64,000 bases of DNA from the NCBI RefSeq assembly GCF_004296935.1, contig NZ_SCVH01000154.1, positions 1-64,000 on the forward strand, given 5' to 3'. Origin of the DNA: Reyranella sp. Its GTDB lineage: Bacteria; Pseudomonadota; Alphaproteobacteria; Reyranellales; Reyranellaceae. Positions 1-8,700 of this stretch are shown one piece after another (within the stretch, counting starts at the first letter, position 1; every line of letters starts with the position of its first letter). The notes under the pieces were generated by a model. The model worked only from the letters and a program-made list of their open reading frames with translations. It did not search any database and was not told the DNA's origin. A program made the translations under genes and the position numbers.

Positions 1-1
1 G

Positions 2-2107
2 GCGCTCGTCTGCTTCGTGTTCCTGTTGCACGTCCGTTCGGCACTGGTGGCGATCATCACCCTGCCGGTCGGCATCCTCATGGCCTTCCTCGCCATGCAT
101 CTGCTGGGCATCGGCTCCAACATCATGAGCCTCGGCGGCATCGCCATCGCCATCGGCGCCATGATCGACGCCGCCATCGTCATGATCGAGAACGCCCACA
201 AGCACCTGGAGCGGCTGAAGCCCGGTCAGTCGCGCAGCGAGGCGATCGTTGACGCCGCCGTCGAAGTGGGGCCGGCGCTGTTCTTCAGCCTGCTGGTGAT
301 CACCGTGTCATTCCTGCCGATCTTCACGCTCGAGGCGCAGGAGGGTCGCATGTTCAAGCCGCTGGCCTGGACCAAGAGCCTGGCGATGGCGGCGGCTGCG
401 CTGCTGTCGGTCACCCTGGTGCCGGCATTGATGCTGCTGTTCGTGCGCGGCCGGATCCTGCCCGAGCGCCGCAATCCGGTGAACCGGCTGCTGATCTGGC
501 TCTATCGGCCGGCGATCCGACTGGTGCTGCAGGCGCGCCTGCTCACGGTCGCCTTCGCGCTGGCGATACTGGCCGCCACGGCGTGGCCGGCATCGCGGAT
601 CGGTACCGAGTTCATGCCGACCCTCGACGAGGGCACGCTGTTCTACATGCCGACGACGCTGCCCGGCCTCTCGGTTACCAAGACAGCCGAGCTGCTGCAG
701 ACCCAGGGCAAGATCATCCGGTCGTTCCCCGAGGTGGCGTCGGTCTACGGCAAGGGCGGCCGCGCCGGGACGGCCACCGACCCCGCCCCGCTGGAAATGT
801 TCGAGACCGTCATCAATCTCAAGCCCAAGGCGCTGTGGCGGCCGGGCATGAACGTCGACGGCCTGATCGCCGAACTCGACCGCGCGCTGCAGTTCCCCGG
901 CGTCAGCAACGCCTGGACGATGCCGATCAAGGCCCGCACCGACATGCTGGCGACCGGCATCCGCACCCCGGTCGGCATCAAGCTCCTGGGGCGCGACCTC
1001 GGCGAGCTGGAGACCCTCGCCCGCCAGGTCGAGGCGGCGGTGCGCGGCGTGCCGGGCACGACCAGCGCCTTCGCCGAAAGGGTCACCGGCGGCTCGTTCC
1101 TCGACATCGTGCCCGATCGCACCCGGCTGGCGCAGTACGGCGTGCTGATCGAGGACCTGCAGCAGGCGGTGTCGAGCGCACTGGGCGGCGAAGCGGTGAC
1201 CACCACGGTCGAGGGCCGCGAGCGCTACACCGTCAACGTCCGCTATCCGCGCGACCTGCGCTCCGACCCGCGGGCCATCGCCTCCGACGTGCTGGTCTCG
1301 ACCATGCGGGGCAGCATGCTGCCGCTCGGCCAGCTCGCCGAAGTGAAGGTGAACCAGGGGCCGACCACCATCCGCACCGAGAACGCCCAGCTTGCGGTCT
1401 ATGTCTTCGTCGATTACCGCGACCGCGACCTCGGCAGCTACGTCGCCGACGCGCGGCGCGCCGTGCAGGAGAAGGTGAAGTTTCCGCCCGGCTCGTACGC
1501 CATCTGGAGCGGCCAGTTCGAGTTCCTCGAGCGCGCCGAGGCCCGACTGCAGATCGTCGTGCCGGCCACGCTGCTGCTGATCCTGGTGCTGCTCTACCTC
1601 AACTTCCGGCGCATGACCGAGACCCTCATCGTCATGCTGTCGCTGCCCTTCTCGCTGGTCGGCGGTTTCTGGTTCGTGTGGTGGATGGGCTTCAACATGA
1701 GCGTGGCCGTCGCCGTGGGCTTCATCGCGCTGGCCGGCGTCGCCGCCGAAACCGGCGTGGTGATGCTGATCTACCTCGACCAGGCCCTGAAGGAACGACA
1801 GCGACGCTGCGAGACCGAAGGCCGGGCGCTCGACCGCTCGGACCTGCGCGCCGCCATCGTCGAAGGCGCCGTCGAGCGCGTGCGGCCCAAGATGATGACG
1901 GTGACGGCCATCATGGCGGGGCTGCTGCCGATCCTGTGGAGCACCGGCACCGGCTCGGAGGTGATGCAGCGCATCGCCGTGCCGATGATCGGCGGCATGG
2001 TGAGTTCGACCTTGCTCACCCTGCTGGTGATCCCGGCGCTCTACGGCCTCGTCAAGGGCTGGGACCTGCAGCCCGCACCCGCTGCCATCCGGGAGGCCCA
2101 CGCATGA
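2..2107 (+). CDS. cusA: CusA/CzcA-type heavy-metal RND efflux pump, C-terminal part (5' end outside window)
   Basis: Inner-membrane proton-driven pump of the heavy-metal RND class, exporting metal across both membranes with a periplasmic adaptor and an outer-membrane channel. About 700 residues are visible; family members are about 1040, so roughly the first third lies upstream. Visible blocks are the N-half membrane segments, the periplasmic start GTEFMPTLDEGTLFYMPTTL, the MLATGIRTPVGIKL segment that resembles the Met-rich cleft of Cu/Ag pumps such as CusA, and the closing membrane segments (LIVMLSLPFSLVGGFWFVWW onward). Copper/silver is therefore likelier than Co/Zn/Cd, but the charged transmembrane residues that separate these types are off the window. 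The stop overlaps the start of the next gene (ATGA), so the outer-membrane partner is translationally coupled. Confidence 0.93.
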   Translation, partial: ALVCFVFLLHVRSALVAIITLPVGILMAFLAMHLLGIGSNIMSLGGIAIAIGAMIDAAIVMIENAHKHLERLKPGQSRSEAIVDAAVEVGPALFFSLLVITVSFLPIFTLEAQEGRMFKPLAWTKSLAMAAAALLSVTLVPALMLLFVRGRILPERRNPVNRLLIWLYRPAIRLVLQARLLTVAFALAILAATAWPASRIGTEFMPTLDEGTLFYMPTTLPGLSVTKTAELLQTQGKIIRSFPEVASVYGKGGRAGTATDPAPLEMFETVINLKPKALWRPGMNVDGLIAELDRALQFPGVSNAWTMPIKARTDMLATGIRTPVGIKLLGRDLGELETLARQVEAAVRGVPGTTSAFAERVTGGSFLDIVPDRTRLAQYGVLIEDLQQAVSSALGGEAVTTTVEGRERYTVNVRYPRDLRSDPRAIASDVLVSTMRGSMLPLGQLAEVKVNQGPTTIRTENAQLAVYVFVDYRDRDLGSYVADARRAVQEKVKFPPGSYAIWSGQFEFLERAEARLQIVVPATLLLILVLLYLNFRRMTETLIVMLSLPFSLVGGFWFVWWMGFNMSVAVAVGFIALAGVAAETGVVMLIYLDQALKERQRRCETEGRALDRSDLRAAIVEGAVERVRPKMMTVTAIMAGLLPILWSTGTGSEVMQRIAVPMIGGMVSSTLLTLLVIPALYGLVKGWDLQPAPAAIREAHA

Positions 2108-3537
2108 GACGCCTGGCTTTTCTCGTGCTGTCCGCCCTCCTCGCGGGCTGCGCTCAATTCTCGCCCGACGGCGGCATGGGCGATGTCGCAAGCGGCGTCC
2201 GCAAGGAGATCGGCAAGGACGTGGTCAAGATCTCGACCGACGAACAGGCGGCGCGCGCCCGCGAGCAGGTGGCCGCGCTGCTGGCCTGGCCGTTGTCGGC
2301 CGAGCAGGCGGTACAGATCGCCCTCCTGAACAACCGCACCCTTCAGGCCGCCTACAACGATCTCGGGATCTCCGAGGCGGCCTACGTGCAGGCGAGCCTG
2401 CCGCCCAATCCGAGCCTCTCGCTGCTGCGGGTCGCCGGGACCGGGGTGGCCAACTTCGAAATCCGGCTGATCGAGGACATCCTCAACCTCATTACCCTGC
2501 CGCGACGCACGGCAATCGCCGCCGAGCGCTTCGGGCAGGCCCGCTACCGGGCGATCGGAGCCACCCTGCGCCTGGCCGCGGATACCCGCCGCACCTACGT
2601 GCGGGCCATCGCCTCCCGCCAGCAGGTCGGCTTCCTCGAACAGACGCGGGCCACGACCGACACGGCGGCGCGACTGATCGCCGGGATCGGCGAAGCCGGC
2701 GGCGGCGACCAACTCGACCAGGCCGAAATCGCCGCCTTCCGCGCCGAACTCGGTGCACGCGTGGCACAGGCGAAGCTGCGCGCTCGTCAGGATCACGAAG
2801 CGCTCGTCCGGCTGCTCGGCCTGTCCGGCACCGACCTGGCCTTCACCCTGCCTACCGAACTGCCGCCGCTGCCATCGTCGCCCGAGTCTCCGGTCGAGAT
2901 CGAGGTCGAGGCGATCAAGCGCCGGGTCGACCTCGAGATCGCCCGCCGCGAGGTCACGGCGCTCGCCAAGTCGCTCTCCCTCACTGAGGCCACGCGCTAC
3001 GTCTCAATGCTGCAACTGTCGGGCATCTTCAACAACGAGACGGCCAACCCGCTGACCAACCTCGACACCGCGATCAACCGCGGCGGCGCGCAGATCGATC
3101 TGCAGATCCCGATCTTCGACACCGGCGAGGCGCGCACGCGGGCGGCGCGTGAAACCTACATGCGGGCGCTGAACCTGCTGGCCGGCAAGGCCGTCGATGC
3201 CCGCTCCGAAGCGCGCATCGCCTATGAAAGCTATCGTGCCACCTACGACATCGCGCGCTCCTGGCGAGACCAGGTGCTGCCGCTGCGCCAGGCCGTCTCG
3301 AAGGAGATCATGCTGCGCTACAGCAACGGCGTCCTCATCGGCGAGGGCATGCGGGTCGATCTGTTCAAGTATCTCGCCGACGCCCGCGTGCGCATCGCGG
3401 CGAATTCGGCTTCCCTCGAAGCACGGCGCGACTTCCTGCTCGCCGTGGCCGATCTCCAGGCAGCACTCACCATCGGCGGCACGTCAGGGGGCGACAACGC
3501 GCCAGCCGCGATCGCGTCTCCCGGGATCATGCAATGA
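2104..3537 (+). CDS. TolC/CusC-family outer-membrane efflux lipoprotein
   Basis: Outer-membrane channel for the upstream RND pump. The 477-residue product opens with a lipoprotein signal (MRRLAFLVLSALLAGC, lipobox LAGC), followed by two alpha-helical outer-membrane-efflux repeats: one begins near WPLSAEQAVQIALLNNRTLQ, the other includes the DLQIPIFDTGEARTRAARE segment typical of TolC-like tunnels. The ATG overlaps the pump's TGA by four bases. The pump-then-channel order is less usual than channel-adaptor-pump; the adaptor (CusB-like) would have to lie upstream of the window. Confidence 0.9.
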   Translation: MRRLAFLVLSALLAGCAQFSPDGGMGDVASGVRKEIGKDVVKISTDEQAARAREQVAALLAWPLSAEQAVQIALLNNRTLQAAYNDLGISEAAYVQASLPPNPSLSLLRVAGTGVANFEIRLIEDILNLITLPRRTAIAAERFGQARYRAIGATLRLAADTRRTYVRAIASRQQVGFLEQTRATTDTAARLIAGIGEAGGGDQLDQAEIAAFRAELGARVAQAKLRARQDHEALVRLLGLSGTDLAFTLPTELPPLPSSPESPVEIEVEAIKRRVDLEIARREVTALAKSLSLTEATRYVSMLQLSGIFNNETANPLTNLDTAINRGGAQIDLQIPIFDTGEARTRAARETYMRALNLLAGKAVDARSEARIAYESYRATYDIARSWRDQVLPLRQAVSKEIMLRYSNGVLIGEGMRVDLFKYLADARVRIAANSASLEARRDFLLAVADLQAALTIGGTSGGDNAPAAIASPGIMQ

Positions 3538-3573
3538 CCGCGCGCATCGAAGCGGCGTCATCCGGCCGCGAGG

Positions 3574-3984
3574 TCAGGTCAGGCGGCCCAGGGAACCGAG
3601 AAGCGGGCAATCCGGCACCGTTCCGCGCCCGCAGGCCTTCACCGTAGCGGCAAGAACGCGTTCCATCTGTCGCAGATCGACGAGCTTGGCGCGCACCTCC
3701 TCGAGATGCGCCTCGGCGATTTTCTTCGCGCCTTCGCACGACCTCGATTCCCGGTCGGCCAGTGCGAGCAGCCGTCGCACGTCCTCGAGTGAAAATCCCA
3801 GATCGCGCGCGCGGCGAACGAAGCACAGACGGGCGACGTCGCCTGGCCGGTAGAGCCGATATCCGGCGGCGCTGCGGGCGGCTTTGCGCAGAAGGCCGAT
3901 CCGCTCGTAATACCGGATGGTCTCGATATTGACGCCCGTCTCCTCGGAGAGAGCGCCGATGGCAAACGCGTCCTTGGCCGGCAT
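3574..3984 (-). CDS. merR: MerR-family Hg(II)-type transcriptional regulator
   Basis: Metal-sensing activator/repressor of the adjacent divergent merT-like gene. From ATG 3984 it has 136 residues, beginning with the MerR winged-helix DNA-binding region (FAIGALSEETGVNIETIRYY ... GYRLYRPGDVARL) and a long dimerisation helix. Three cysteines (C83, C118, C126) fall almost exactly where Tn501 MerR has its mercury ligands C82, C117 and C126, which argues for Hg(II) rather than copper or lead sensing. A GTG at 3993 is also in frame, but AAGGA lies too close to it and sits well for ATG 3984. Function is inferred from residue pattern and neighbour. Confidence 0.85.
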   Translation of the reverse strand: MPAKDAFAIGALSEETGVNIETIRYYERIGLLRKAARSAAGYRLYRPGDVARLCFVRRARDLGFSLEDVRRLLALADRESRSCEGAKKIAEAHLEEVRAKLVDLRQMERVLAATVKACGRGTVPDCPLLGSLGRLT

Positions 3985-4014
3985 GGCGATCACAATCCTT
4001 TGATCGGAGCACTG

Positions 4015-4045
4015 TTGAGTCTGTAGTCGCTACAGGCTGTACCCA
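4015..4045 (+). promoter_or_regulatory. MerR-type promoter with 19-bp spacer and dyad operator for merT
   Basis: TTGAGT (4015-4020) is followed by a perfect dyad CTGTAG-TCG-CTACAG (4021-4035) inside a 19-bp spacer, then TACCCA (4040-4045) as a weak -10. An over-long 19-bp spacer carrying the operator is the hallmark of MerR-family promoters. The predicted transcription start falls on or beside the in-frame ATG at 4052, suggesting a leaderless message. Confidence 0.72.
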
Positions 4046-4051
4046 ATGGCT

Positions 4052-4453
4052 ATGGAAATAAAGACCGATGCTTCGCCGGCGCCGCCCGGCGCCGACCGCC
4101 GGGGCGACGCGGCAGGAACCGCACTCGCCGCGGGCGGATTGCTGGCGGCGTTCGGCGTCGCCTCGTGCTGTGCCCTGCCGATTGCGCTCTCCACCCTGGG
4201 GATCGGCGCGGCCTCGCTGGTCGGCATCGGCTATCTGGCTGCGCAATATCAGCGGGAACTCTTCTATCTGGCGGTCATCTGCCTGGCGGGCGCCGGGGTC
4301 GTCGCGTGGCGACAATGGCGGGCCCGGGCGTGCGGCGTGTGCGCTGCCGGGGCCGCCCGCGGACGCTCGATCGTGGGCTGGATGGGGATCGCAGCCGTCA
4401 TATTGGCAATGATGCTCCTCGTTCTCACCTTCTGGTACGAGCCGCCGATATGA
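4052..4453 (+). CDS. merT: MerT-like mercuric ion transporter
   Basis: Small inner-membrane importer expected to carry Hg(II) inward. The 133-residue product has about three hydrophobic segments, a vicinal Cys pair in the first (FGVASCCALPIALSTLGIG), and a second CxxC-like pair (ACGVC) in the loop after the second segment, matching MerT layout. Either ATG 4046 or ATG 4052 could serve. The promoter geometry places the transcript start near 4052, so I prefer 4052 as a leaderless start. It overlaps the next gene by ATGA. No merP or merA follows, which is unusual for a mercury-resistance operon. Confidence 0.78.
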   Translation: MEIKTDASPAPPGADRRGDAAGTALAAGGLLAAFGVASCCALPIALSTLGIGAASLVGIGYLAAQYQRELFYLAVICLAGAGVVAWRQWRARACGVCAAGAARGRSIVGWMGIAAVILAMMLLVLTFWYEPPI

Positions 4454-4668
4454 GCGCGATCCTTCGATCGACCGTCAGCTGCCCGGCATGCGGCGCGACA
4501 AAGGTCGAGACGATGCCGACCGACGCCTGCCAGTTCTTCTACGAATGCGGGGCCTGCAGGACACTGCTCCGCCCGAAGCCCGGAGACTGCTGCGTGTTCT
4601 GCTCCTACGGAACGGCCCCTTGCCCGCCGATCCAACTTGGCGGCCCGGCGAATTGCGGCCATTCGTAG
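4450..4668 (+). CDS. GDCCVxC-domain protein (mer-associated)
   Basis: A 72-residue cysteine-rich protein carrying GDCCVFCSYGTAPCPPIQ, the signature of the GDCCVxC-domain family, which I know from mercury-resistance loci and which includes selenoprotein members. Here all relevant positions are ordinary Cys codons with no internal TGA. Further CxxC pairs (CPAC and CGAC) suggest a small metal-binding domain. Its biochemical role is unknown. It starts inside the merT stop (ATGA) and is thus translationally coupled to the transporter. Confidence 0.78.
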   Translation: MSAILRSTVSCPACGATKVETMPTDACQFFYECGACRTLLRPKPGDCCVFCSYGTAPCPPIQLGGPANCGHS

Positions 4669-4696
4669 CCTGCGGGAACCGGCTTCCGCGGCAAAA

Positions 4697-4710
4697 TTGA
4701 TCCAGATCAA
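4697..4710 (+). promoter_or_regulatory. Perfect FNR/FixK/Anr-type box
   Basis: TTGAT-CCAG-ATCAA is an exact match to the TTGATN4ATCAA consensus of FNR/FixK/Anr regulators. It lies 48 bp upstream of the HicB-like ATG. If it acts as a class II site centred near -41.5, transcription would begin near 4745, between the box and the start codon. Confidence 0.6.
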
Positions 4711-4757
4711 CGAAGCCTTTGCCTGCCTTCCGCACTATCGCAGCAGGGGGAAGACCC

Positions 4758-5018
4758 ATGCTGGATGCTTGCTATTATTCGCTGATCGAGCGGGCCGAAG
4801 ACGGCCGCTTCCTCGGATGGATTCCCGATCTTCCGGGCGCGACCGCCAGCGGCCGCACGGAAGACGAGGTCGTCCAGCAGCTTTCCCAAAGCGCGCGGCA
4901 ACAGCTGCATGAATTTCTGATGAGCGGCCGGCCGGCGCCCGCAGCACGCCCGGTCGATGCATTGCCTTCGAGCGAGGGGCGGCGCGAGGTCCGCCGTTTG
5001 CTGCTCATCATCGGATAA
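4758..5018 (+). CDS. HicB-like antitoxin-fold protein
   Basis: An 86-residue protein matching the HicB partial-RNase-H-like fold, with YYSLIERAEDGRFLGWIPDL followed by PGATASGRTEDEV. AGGGGGAAG precedes ATG 4758. No HicA-like toxin (small dsRNA-binding protein) is next to it and no clear C-terminal DNA-binding helix is visible, so it is an orphan member whose role may not be toxin neutralisation. A perfect FNR/FixK-type box upstream suggests control by oxygen or a related signal. Confidence 0.72.
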   Translation: MLDACYYSLIERAEDGRFLGWIPDLPGATASGRTEDEVVQQLSQSARQQLHEFLMSGRPAPAARPVDALPSSEGRREVRRLLLIIG

Positions 5019-5081
5019 TCGACCGGCAACTGTGGGCCGTCGAATTCGTTTATGAAGGGTAACTGCTCCGGAGAGCCCTTC

Positions 5082-5675
5082 ATGCGTCACCTCAGCGCTG
5101 CCCTGCTCCTCGCCGCCACGCTCGGCGCCTGCGTGACCGGGCAGACGAACGGGCAGATGACGGGGCCGACCGGTGGACCCACTTTGGGCGGCTACAACTA
5201 TGCGCCGGAGTACGACTTCAGCGAGTTCTGGGCCGCCACCGACGGCCGGACCTTCCGCGTGGTCTTTGCCGGCAATCCCTTCCCCGCCCTGCCGGTCGAG
5301 GAGGTGAAGCGCCGCCTGCTGCCGGTGATGCAGGCCAACAAGCCCCGTCCGGCGCTGACATTCACCTATGAGCCGCCGCTCGAGGAGCAGCACCCCGACT
5401 ATCGCCTGGTGCTGGTGTTCGATCCGGCCAACGATCTCGGCTCCGGCCCGGTGTGCAATGGCGTGACCCGCTTCAAGCCGGCAACGCCGGGCCGCGTCTA
5501 CGTCTACGGCGTCTATTGCCGCAACGATCTCGCCCTGTCGGAGACCATGGGCTGGACGGCAGCGACAGGCCCCGACGATCCCCGCCTGGGCGCGCTCTTC
5601 GCCCAACTCTTCCTCGTGCTGTTCACCGACCAGCCGATGGGACGCCGCCGCTTCGTGCCGTTCGGGCGCTGGTAG
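5082..5675 (+). CDS. Hypothetical lipoprotein
   Basis: A 197-residue secreted lipoprotein of unknown function. The start ATG 5082 follows GGAG and opens MRHLSAALLLAATLGAC with lipobox LGAC. The mature part lacks membrane helices and is mixed alpha/beta in character, for example DFSEFWAATDGRTFRVVFAG. I recognise no catalytic motif. A longer in-frame start at 5052 would put extra residues before the signal peptide and is less likely. Confidence 0.7.
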   Translation: MRHLSAALLLAATLGACVTGQTNGQMTGPTGGPTLGGYNYAPEYDFSEFWAATDGRTFRVVFAGNPFPALPVEEVKRRLLPVMQANKPRPALTFTYEPPLEEQHPDYRLVLVFDPANDLGSGPVCNGVTRFKPATPGRVYVYGVYCRNDLALSETMGWTAATGPDDPRLGALFAQLFLVLFTDQPMGRRRFVPFGRW

Positions 5676-5768
5676 GCCCGCAGCCGGCCGGGAACGCCGC
5701 GTAACTCACGCAACAATTCGGCAGGGAGGCGAAACGCCCCGGTTACGGCCGGCGCCTAGCGTTGCCTC

Positions 5769-8700
5769 ATGCTTCGCGCCGCCACCCTTCTCGTTCCCGC
5801 TCTGCTCGCCGCCTCGCCGATGGCGGCGCTGGCCCAGGATGCGACGTGGCGGGTCAATCCGCCCACCAACCAGTTCAACAGCGGCGGCAACTGGACGGCC
5901 GGCGTACCGCTCGGCACTGCCATCTTCGGCGCCTCGACGACGACCGCGATCTCGCTGGCGCCCGGCGCCGTCACGGTCGGCGGCTTCCAGTTCGATGCCG
6001 GTGCGCCGGCCTACAGCTTCACCGGCACGAGCGGCCTCACCTTCACCGGCACGGGCATCGTCAACAACTCGACCAACGCGCCCGCGATCAGCATGACCGG
6101 CGCCAGCATCGCCTTCACCAACACGGCGTCGGGCGGCAATGCGCAATTGATCCTCAATTCGGGTGCCAGCCTCAACATCTCCAGCCTCGCGTCAGCCGGC
6201 ACCAGCGTCGGTTCGATCGAGGGCGCGGGCGACGTCACCCTCGGCGCCAGGCGGCTCACGACCGGCGGCAACAACCTGTCGACGACGCTGAGCGGCGTCG
6301 TCTCCGGTGCCGGCGGATCGCTGGTCAAGGAAGGCTCCGGAACGCTGACTCTCAGCGGCGCCAACACATACACCGGCGGCACCACGGTCTCAGGCGGCAC
6401 CCTGCAGGTCGGCGGCGGCGGCACGACCGGCTCGATCGTGGGCAATGTCAGCCATGTGGCCGGCGGGACGCTGTCCTTCAACCGATCCGACACGCTTGTC
6501 TACGACGGCAATGCTACCGGGACGGGCGCACTGCGGATCGTCGGCAGCGGCACGATCGTCATGACCGGCGCGAATTCCGCCAATGCCGGCACGACGATCA
6601 ACGCCGGCAGCACGCTGCAGTTCGGCAACGGCGGCACCACCGGGACCATCAGCAACAGCACGTTGACGGTGAACGGCACGCTCGCCTTCGACCGCAGCGA
6701 CTCGCACACCTTCGGCAACGTCATCTTCGGTACGGGCACGCTGGAGCAGAAAGGCAGCGGAACCACCATCCTCGTCCGCGGCAATAGTTACACCGGCGGC
6801 ACGACGATCTCGGCCGGCACGCTGCAGCTCGGTAGCGGCGGCACCACCGGCGACGCGGGCTCCGGCGCGATCACCAACAATGGCGCGCTGATCGTCAACC
6901 GCTCGACGGCGGCGACCGTCGCCAACGCCATCTCAGGCACCGGCACATTCACCAAGGAGGGCGCCAACACGGCAACCCTCACGGGCAGCAACAGCTACAG
7001 CGGCACGACGACGATCTCGGCCGGCACGCTGCAGGTCGGCAACAACGGCGCCTCGGGAACGCTCGGCACCGGCGACGTCATCAACAATGCTGCGCTCACC
7101 TTCAACCGCACCAACAGCCTCTCGGTGGCCGGCGCGATCTCGGGCACGGGCTCGCTGACCCAGGCGGGCAGCGGCACGACCGCGCTGGCTGACGCGGCGA
7201 CGCACAGCGGCGGTACGACGGTGTCGGGCGGTACCCTGCAGATCGGCGCGGGCGGCACGACAGGATCGATCTCCGGCAACATCACCAACAACGCCACGCT
7301 TGCCTTCAACCGCTCCAATGCGCTCGCCTATGGCGGCGTGATCTCGGGTTCGGGCGCGCTCCTGCAGTCCGGCGCCGGCACCACCACCCTCACCGGCGCC
7401 AACACCTACTCGGGCGGCACCACGATCTCGTCCGGCACGCTGCAGGTCGGCAACGGCGGCACGACCGGCACGCTGGGCACCGGCGGCGTCGCCAACAGCG
7501 GCACGCTGGCCTTCAGCCGCTCGGATGCACTCACCGTCGCCAACGCCATCTCCGGCACCGGCGGGCTCAGCAAGCTCGGCACCAACACGCTCACCCTGAC
7601 CGGGGCCAACACCTACAGCGGCACCACCACCATCGCCGGGGGCACGCTGCAGATCGGCAACGGCGGCACCACCGGCGCGCTGGGCACCGGCGCCACCGTC
7701 AACAACGGCGTCCTGCGGTTCAACCGCTCCGATGCGATGACCGTGGCCAGCGCGATCTCCGGCACCGGCTCGGTCGTCCAGGCCGGCACCGGCGCCACCA
7801 CCCTGACCGGCAACAACACCTACACCGGCACGACCACGGTGCTGGCCGGCCGGCTGCAGGTCGGCACCGCCGATGCCAGCGGCACGCTCACCAGCAACGT
7901 CGTCAACAACGGGACGGTGGCCTTCGACTCTTCCACCAACACGACCTACAGCGGCGCGATCTCCGGCACCGGCTCGGTGGTCCAGGGAGGCACGGGCACG
8001 ACGATCCTCACCGGCGTCAACACCTACTCCGGCGGCACCACGGTCTCGGCCGGCCGCCTCGCCGTCAACGGCAGCATCGCCAGCGACGTCACGGTCGGCG
8101 CCGGCGGCAATCTCGGCGGCAGCGGCACCATCACCGGCAGCGTCACCAACAGCGGCACCCTGGCGCCGGGCAACTCGATCGGCACCCTGAACGTGGTCGG
8201 GTCCTACACCCAGGCCGCCGGCAGCACCTATCAGGTGGAGGTCAATGCCGCGGGCCAGGCCGACCGCATCAACGTCACCGGCGCGCCGGGCACGGCCACG
8301 ATCAACGGCGGCACCGTGCAGGTGATCGCCGAAGCCGGCAGCTACGCCCCGCGCACGACCTACACGATCCTGAACGCGACCGGCGGCGTCACCGGCGCCT
8401 ATTCGACCGTCACCAGCAACTTCGCCTTCCTGACGCCCAGCCTCAGCTACGACGCCAACAACGTCTTCCTCACCCTGCTGCTCAGCCAGAACGCCTTCGC
8501 CGCGGGCGCGCGCACCGCCAACCAGCGCGCCGTCGGCAGTGCGCTCGACCGGGTGAGCGGGTCGGCGAGCGGCGACTTCGGCACGGTGATCAACGCCCTG
8601 GCCGGCCTCAGCACGGCGCAGGGCCCGGCGGCGCTCGATGCCATCAGCGGCCAGCAGTATTCCGGCTTCGGCACCGCCAATGTGCAGAGCGGCCTGTTGT

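Noticed and set aside
308..2191. A 627-codon minus-strand open frame opposite the CusA gene
   Set aside because: Composition is Arg/His/Gln-rich with no domain logic, and it runs opposite a clear RND pump; typical of GC-rich antisense frames.
583..3537. Long plus-strand frame joining antisense-like text to the TolC-like protein
   Set aside because: Only the part from ATG 2104, with a lipoprotein signal, is coding; the upstream part overlaps the pump in another frame.
4450..4668. Possible selenoprotein in the GDCCVxC gene
   Set aside because: The family has Sec members, but all motif positions here are TGC/TGT and there is no in-frame TGA before the stop.
6300..8110. Possible CRISPR array or satellite in the repetitive stretch
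   Set aside because: The 207-bp period is in frame with a protein that has signal peptide and barrel; units are too long and diverged for CRISPR.
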